Source of the DNA: UBA287 sp034190325
Lineage (GTDB): Archaea; Thermoplasmatota; UBA186; UBA287
Assembly: GCA_034190325.1 (NCBI GenBank)
Contig: JAXHST010000013.1
Span: forward strand, 1-16,848
DNA length: 16,848 nucleotides
Reading direction: 5' to 3'
The position numbers were made by a program, and so were the translations under genes. Below, piece after piece: positions 13,147 through 16,848 of this stretch. The notes beneath the pieces are model-generated. The model was not told the DNA's origin and did not search any database. It saw only the letters and a program-made list of their open reading frames with translations. Within the stretch, counting starts at the first letter, position 1. Each line of letters starts with the position of its first letter.

Positions 13147-16100
13147 GGGTAAAAGAGCTAAAGGACCTTGAGCAGATAGCGACAGAGGGTGAGAAGAAGA
13201 TCAACCCGGAAAAGCCTCTGATAGTGTTCGGTGCGGGAACATGTGGTATCGCTTCAGGTTGCGGTGAACTCATAGATCTCGCTAAGGGCCTCATAAAGGA
13301 TGATGTTTTATCCATGTCTGTGGGCTGTAATGGGCTGTGCTATGCAGAGCCCATCGTTGACGTAAAGCTCCCTGGTAAGGTGAGAGTCACCTATTCTTCT
13401 GTAGACGCAGAGAAGCTTAAGATAATCATAGAAAAGCACCTTTTGGGGGGCAAACCTGTGGGAGAGTTTGCATTTGCGCAGCTCACAAAGGATCCATCCC
13501 CCTTGCCCTATGGTAGGATAGATAAGGGTGAAGCTTATGGAGGGATACCCTCCTACAACGATCTCCCTTTTCTCTCAGGCCAGCTCAAGCTAGTCCTCCG
13601 CAACTGTGGTATAATTGATCCGGAGGATATAGAGCAATACATAGCGAGAGGAGGTTATAGAGCAGCATTCAAGGCTCTGCATGAGATGGGTCCTGAAGCT
13701 GTCATCGCTGAGGTAAAGGCATCCGGCTTGAGGGGGCGAGGAGGCGCAGGCTTTCCGACAGGATTGAAATGGGAGCTTTGTCGCAAAGCTAGAGGAGAAG
13801 AGAGATACATAATATGCAATGCCGATGAAGGCGATCCTGGGGCATACATGAACAGAGCTGAGATAGAGGGAGATCCTCATTCGTTGCTGGAGGGCATGAT
13901 CATAGGGGCATATGCTATGGGCGCCAGTCATGGATTCATATATATAAGAGCGGAGTACCCATTGGCTATCGCAAGATTGAAGAAGGCAATAGCGCAAGCG
14001 AGAGAGTATGGTCTCCTGGGTAAAAATATAATGGGCACGGACTTTTCCCTTGATATAAACATAGTGGAGGGATCAGGTGCATTTGTCTGTGGGGAAGAGA
14101 CAGCTCTCATGGCCTCGATAGAGGGCGGAAGAGGAGTGCCAAGACCAAGACCACCATTTCCGGCACAGAGCGGTATACGGGGCAAACCCTCAAACATAAA
14201 CAATGTTGAGACCTGGTTCAATGTCCCTGTCATAATAAACATGGGTGCCAGGTGGTTCTCTTCCATAGGGAGTGAGAAGAGCAAAGGAACAAAGGTATTC
14301 TCCCTTGTCGGCAAGGTCAATCGTTCCGGATTGGTTGAAATACCCTTCGGCACAAAACTGAAGGACGTCATATACAGGATAGGTGGCGACGTACAGAACG
14401 GGAGAAAATTTAAAGCGGTCCAGACGGGCGGCCCCTCAGGGGGCTGTATACCAATGGACAGGCTTGACGTCCCTGTAGATTATGAATCAATTAAAGAAAC
14501 GGGAGCAATAATGGGCTCCGGTGGCATGGTAATCATGGATGAAGAGACATGCATGGTTGACATTGCAAAGTTCTTTTTAGATTTTGTGGTAAAAGAATCC
14601 TGTGGGAAATGCACCCTTTGCAGGCTTGGAACAAAGAGGATGCTTGACATACTCAATGCAATAACCAGCGGACATGGAAAGGAGGAGGATCTACAGGAGC
14701 TAAAGGAGCTTGCCTTTGCTGTCAGGTATGGTTCTCTCTGCGGTCTGGGGCAAACAGCACCGAACCCTATACTGACCACTCTCAGGTATTTTGAAGAGGA
14801 GTATGAAGAGCACATAAACAAAAAGATGTGCAGAGCCTCCGTGTGTGCCTCGCTCTTCAGAGCACCATGTGAAAATCGTTGTCCTGCAGGCACAAATGTG
14901 TATGGATACACACAGCTGATAAAGGAAGGGAGATATGAAGAGGCTTATCTCCTCAACAGAGAAGATAATCCCATTCCGGCAACTTTAGGGAGGATCTGCG
15001 AACATCCATGCGAATATGTGTGCAACAGAGGCAAACTTGACGAGGCTATAGCGATAAGAGAGCTAAAGAGATACTGCGCCGATAGGACTCTGGAGAAAGG
15101 CATGAGTGTAACCTTGAAGAAACTTGAGGACATAGACAAAAAGGTAGCGATTGTGGGCAGTGGACCCTCAGGGCTTTCAGCTGCATACTTCCTCAAGAGA
15201 ATGGGATATGCTGTCACAATATTTGAGGCTATGCCGGATCCGGGTGGGCTACTGAGGTATGCGATCCCTGGCTATAGATTACCCAAAGATGTATTGAAAC
15301 AGGAGATAGATAGCATCATTGCTGCTGGCATTCACATAAAAACAAATTGCAGGGTTGGAAAAGATGTAACGATAGACGGACTTGTTGAGTACTATGATGC
15401 AGTTTATATCGCGATAGGGTGTATGAAAAATAGAGCCGTAGGCATAGAGGGAGAGGAGCTGCCAAATGTCTATTCCGGCTTAAGCATGCTAGAGATGATA
15501 AACATGAACAGGCCTCTGCCCGTGGGTAAAGAAGTAGTAGTCATAGGTGGAGGCAATGTGGCCATAGATTGCGCAAGGGTTTTGAGAAGGCTCGGTCGCA
15601 ATGTTACCATTGTGTATCGCAGGATCGAAGAAGAAATGCCGGCATACAAAGATGAGATCGAGGCGGCAAAGGAAGAAGGGGTTGTGTTTAAGTTCCTTCT
15701 TGCCCCAGAGAGGATAGTTGGTGAGAATGGTAAAGCCGAGGGCGTGATCTGCAGGAAGATGAAACCTGGGGAATACACCAATGACGGCAGAATCTCTGTG
15801 ACACCCACTGAGTCAACAGTAGAGGTAAGGTGCGATAGTGTTGTTGCTGCCATAGGCCAGGAGCTTGACATAACACCAGCGTTTGCTGAAAAGGGGGTAA
15901 TAGGCAAAAACAAGCTCATAGAGGTTGATACAAATCAGAACTGTCACTTCAGTCCAAAGGTGTTTGCTGGTGGCGAGTGTGTCACAGGACCCAAAAGCGC
16001 CATAGAAGCGATAGCGCAGGGTAAAGAGGCAGCAAAAAGCATAGATCTTATGCTCAGCGGCGGGGAACGTTTTGAAAGGCTACAGCAGTTCAGGGATGAG

Positions 16101-16283
16101 ATAAGATATGGAATGGAAGAACCACACAATGAAGAAGAGATGAAGAGAGAAAAACCTGAAGAGCTACCTGTATCACAGAGAGAGGACAATTTTATAGAGG
16201 TGATAAAAACGTTTGATGATGAAAAAGCTATGCGCGAGGCTATGCGCTGTCTCAGGTGTGATCTTACCGGAGGGGAACAGTGA
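13143..16283 (+). CDS. NuoF-GltD fusion: NADH/FMN subunit joined to an NADPH/FAD oxidoreductase module
   Basis: This 1046-residue chain has several redox modules. Residues 25-100: thioredoxin-like [2Fe-2S] domain (GAGTCGIASGC with C34 and C40; GCNGLCYAEP with C62 and C66). Residues about 150-550: NuoF/HydB core, with the NADH/FMN loop LRGRGGAGFPTG (196-207), ICNADEGDPGAYMNR, an SLBB-like part (about 385-440) and a [4Fe-4S] site C487, C490, C493, C533. Residues about 560-1046: a GltD/NfnL-like half with cysteines C563, C568, C576, C580, C619, C623, C627, the FAD motif GSGPSGLSAAYF (672-683), the NADPH-type motif GGGNVAIDCAR (802-812) with YRR (825-827), and GGECVTGP (943-950). A final RCLRC motif (C1036, C1039) matches one usually at the front of GltD. 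It should accept electrons from NAD(P)H and exchange them with ferredoxin; bifurcation is inference. A good Shine-Dalgarno (GGGAGG) precedes the ATG. No frame break is seen inside. Confidence 0.9.
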   Translation: MRVKELKDLEQIATEGEKKINPEKPLIVFGAGTCGIASGCGELIDLAKGLIKDDVLSMSVGCNGLCYAEPIVDVKLPGKVRVTYSSVDAEKLKIIIEKHLLGGKPVGEFAFAQLTKDPSPLPYGRIDKGEAYGGIPSYNDLPFLSGQLKLVLRNCGIIDPEDIEQYIARGGYRAAFKALHEMGPEAVIAEVKASGLRGRGGAGFPTGLKWELCRKARGEERYIICNADEGDPGAYMNRAEIEGDPHSLLEGMIIGAYAMGASHGFIYIRAEYPLAIARLKKAIAQAREYGLLGKNIMGTDFSLDINIVEGSGAFVCGEETALMASIEGGRGVPRPRPPFPAQSGIRGKPSNINNVETWFNVPVIINMGARWFSSIGSEKSKGTKVFSLVGKVNRSGLVEIPFGTKLKDVIYRIGGDVQNGRKFKAVQTGGPSGGCIPMDRLDVPVDYESIKETGAIMGSGGMVIMDEETCMVDIAKFFLDFVVKESCGKCTLCRLGTKRMLDILNAITSGHGKEEDLQELKELAFAVRYGSLCGLGQTAPNPILTTLRYFEEEYEEHINKKMCRASVCASLFRAPCENRCPAGTNVYGYTQLIKEGRYEEAYLLNREDNPIPATLGRICEHPCEYVCNRGKLDEAIAIRELKRYCADRTLEKGMSVTLKKLEDIDKKVAIVGSGPSGLSAAYFLKRMGYAVTIFEAMPDPGGLLRYAIPGYRLPKDVLKQEIDSIIAAGIHIKTNCRVGKDVTIDGLVEYYDAVYIAIGCMKNRAVGIEGEELPNVYSGLSMLEMINMNRPLPVGKEVVVIGGGNVAIDCARVLRRLGRNVTIVYRRIEEEMPAYKDEIEAAKEEGVVFKFLLAPERIVGENGKAEGVICRKMKPGEYTNDGRISVTPTESTVEVRCDSVVAAIGQELDITPAFAEKGVIGKNKLIEVDTNQNCHFSPKVFAGGECVTGPKSAIEAIAQGKEAAKSIDLMLSGGERFERLQQFRDEIRYGMEEPHNEEEMKREKPEELPVSQREDNFIEVIKTFDDEKAMREAMRCLRCDLTGGEQ
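16269..16275 (+). promoter_or_regulatory. Shine-Dalgarno for the 36-codon ferredoxin-like gene
   Basis: GGAGGGG ends four bases before the GTG at 16280, inside the last codons of the NuoF-GltD gene. It supports independent translation of the small frame that starts there. Confidence 0.6.
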
Positions 16284-16390
16284 CCAAAGTGCGGATAAGG
16301 GTAGAATGCATGAGGTGCGGGAGATGCTACGAGGCTTGCAAGTTTGATGCGATAGAGATAAAGGACCTGGGAGCTGAGCGGGATGGTTAA
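16280..16390 (+). CDS. Tiny single-cluster [4Fe-4S] ferredoxin-like protein
   Basis: This 36-residue frame starts at a GTG overlapping the TGA of the fusion gene (GTGA). It holds the complete four-cysteine motif C10-x2-C13-x2-C16-x3-C20 (ECMRCGRCYEACKFDAIEI), the classic [4Fe-4S] ferredoxin half. A normal ferredoxin has two such motifs in about 55-60 residues, so this is one half only and needs a partner surface. It probably docks on the preceding or following subunit and carries electrons between them. It overlaps the next gene by eight bases, and a Shine-Dalgarno supports its start. The alternative is a C-terminal ferredoxin tail of the fusion protein separated by a -1 frameshift or evolutionary split. 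Confidence 0.75.
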   Translation: MTKVRIRVECMRCGRCYEACKFDAIEIKDLGAERDG

Positions 16391-16848
16391 GTCAATTATA
16401 GATAAAAAAGAAGTGGAGGTGAAAGAGGGGACAACAATACTGGAGGCAGCTAAAAAGTTGGGGATAGAAATTCCGCATATTTGTTATGATGAAAGGCTTG
16501 AGCCCACAGGCTCATGCAGGCTCTGCTTGGTCGAAGCAAATGGCATTCCTGTGACCTCCTGCACTTATCCTGTAAGGGAGGGGATGGAGGTAGTAACAGA
16601 GAATGAAAGAATAAACGCAGCACGCAGAAAAGCGATAGAGCTCATGCTTTCAGATCATGATGTAGAGTGCATCACATGTGAAAAGAGTGGCAGTTGCCTG
16701 CTTGAAAAATATGCATATGAGCTTGGTGTCAAACCAGCGCATAAAGAAAAACATGTTTACCCTATCTTTAAAAATGAGCTTTTCTCTCTCGATAAGAACA
16801 GGTGTATACTGTGTGGTAAATGCGTTCAGGTGTGCAAAGATATCCAGC
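16383..16848 (+). CDS. NuoG/FdhA/HydA-like Fe-S subunit, N-terminal part (runs off the window)
   Basis: The first 155 residues are present; the gene continues past the window end. Residues 1-75 are a plant-ferredoxin-like [2Fe-2S] domain with C34, C45, C48 and C60 (HICYDERLEPTGSCRLCLVE). Next is the His/Cys [4Fe-4S] motif H92-x3-C96-x2-C99-x5-C105 (HDVECITCEKSGSCLLEKY), diagnostic of the NuoG/formate dehydrogenase/[FeFe]-hydrogenase N-terminal module. A ferredoxin-type [4Fe-4S] motif then begins at C141, C144, C147, C151 (RCILCGKCVQVC). The catalytic part that would tell formate dehydrogenase, [FeFe]-hydrogenase or a NuoG-like electron-wiring subunit apart is missing. The ATG at 16383 overlaps the end of the tiny ferredoxin gene, and GGGAG lies nine bases upstream. 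Confidence 0.88.
   Translation, partial: MVKSIIDKKEVEVKEGTTILEAAKKLGIEIPHICYDERLEPTGSCRLCLVEANGIPVTSCTYPVREGMEVVTENERINAARRKAIELMLSDHDVECITCEKSGSCLLEKYAYELGVKPAHKEKHVYPIFKNELFSLDKNRCILCGKCVQVCKDIQ

Noticed and set aside
13143..16283. Artefactual fusion of two genes by a missed stop
   Set aside because: The frame is open throughout. The junction around residues 550-620 keeps sensible family motifs on both sides, and the RCLRC motif at the C-terminus fits a settled fusion architecture.

Overview
The window (about 16.8 kb, moderate G+C, AGA/AGG-rich coding) looks like archaeal chromosome. It encodes an archaeal/eukaryotic-type ribosomal protein eS8 and SRP19. It also has a mevalonate kinase next to a UbiD-family decarboxylase, as in the archaeal mevalonate route. 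First genes of transcription units have TATA-like boxes about 24-30 bp upstream of the start codon and no Shine-Dalgarno sequence, whereas several internal operon genes have clear ones. A euryarchaeal, anaerobic host is my best inference; I cannot name the lineage from the sequence alone.

Layout. Positions 1-93 hold the last 31 codons of a RimI-like acetyltransferase (+). A large exported or membrane protein of unknown function follows on the minus strand (100-2328), with runs of heptad-spaced prolines. A divergent promoter region separates it from mevalonate kinase plus the UbiD-like decarboxylase (2534-4729, +). Next come two tandem copies of a secreted papain-like protease (4854-5915 and 6119-7192, +), each with its own promoter and T-rich terminator. 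They are identical at both ends and divergent in the middle. A minus-strand operon runs from 10231 down to 7232: sugar-isomerase-like TIM barrel, 6-phospho-3-hexuloisomerase, biotin-protein ligase and EamA permease. A small nitroreductase (10324-10812, +) diverges from it. The rest is on the plus strand: eS8, SRP19 and a rhomboid protease with a zinc ribbon (11021-12638). After these comes a flavin/Fe-S oxidoreductase cluster: a NuoE-like subunit, a 1046-residue NuoF-GltD fusion, a 36-residue single-cluster ferredoxin-like gene and the N-terminus of a NuoG/FdhA/HydA-like subunit (12682 to window end).

How the genes work together. Mevalonate kinase and the UbiD protein fit the first and third steps of the archaeal mevalonate pathway to isopentenyl phosphate and membrane lipids. 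SRP19 and the rhomboid protease both concern membrane proteins. The NuoE/NuoF-GltD/ferredoxin/NuoG cluster should form a soluble multi-cofactor complex moving electrons between NAD(P)H, ferredoxin and a catalytic subunit whose identity lies beyond the window. It carries two flavin/nucleotide modules on one chain and is the most interesting system here. No rRNA, tRNA, CRISPR array or transposase gene was recognised, and no gene-free stretch exceeds about 210 bp.
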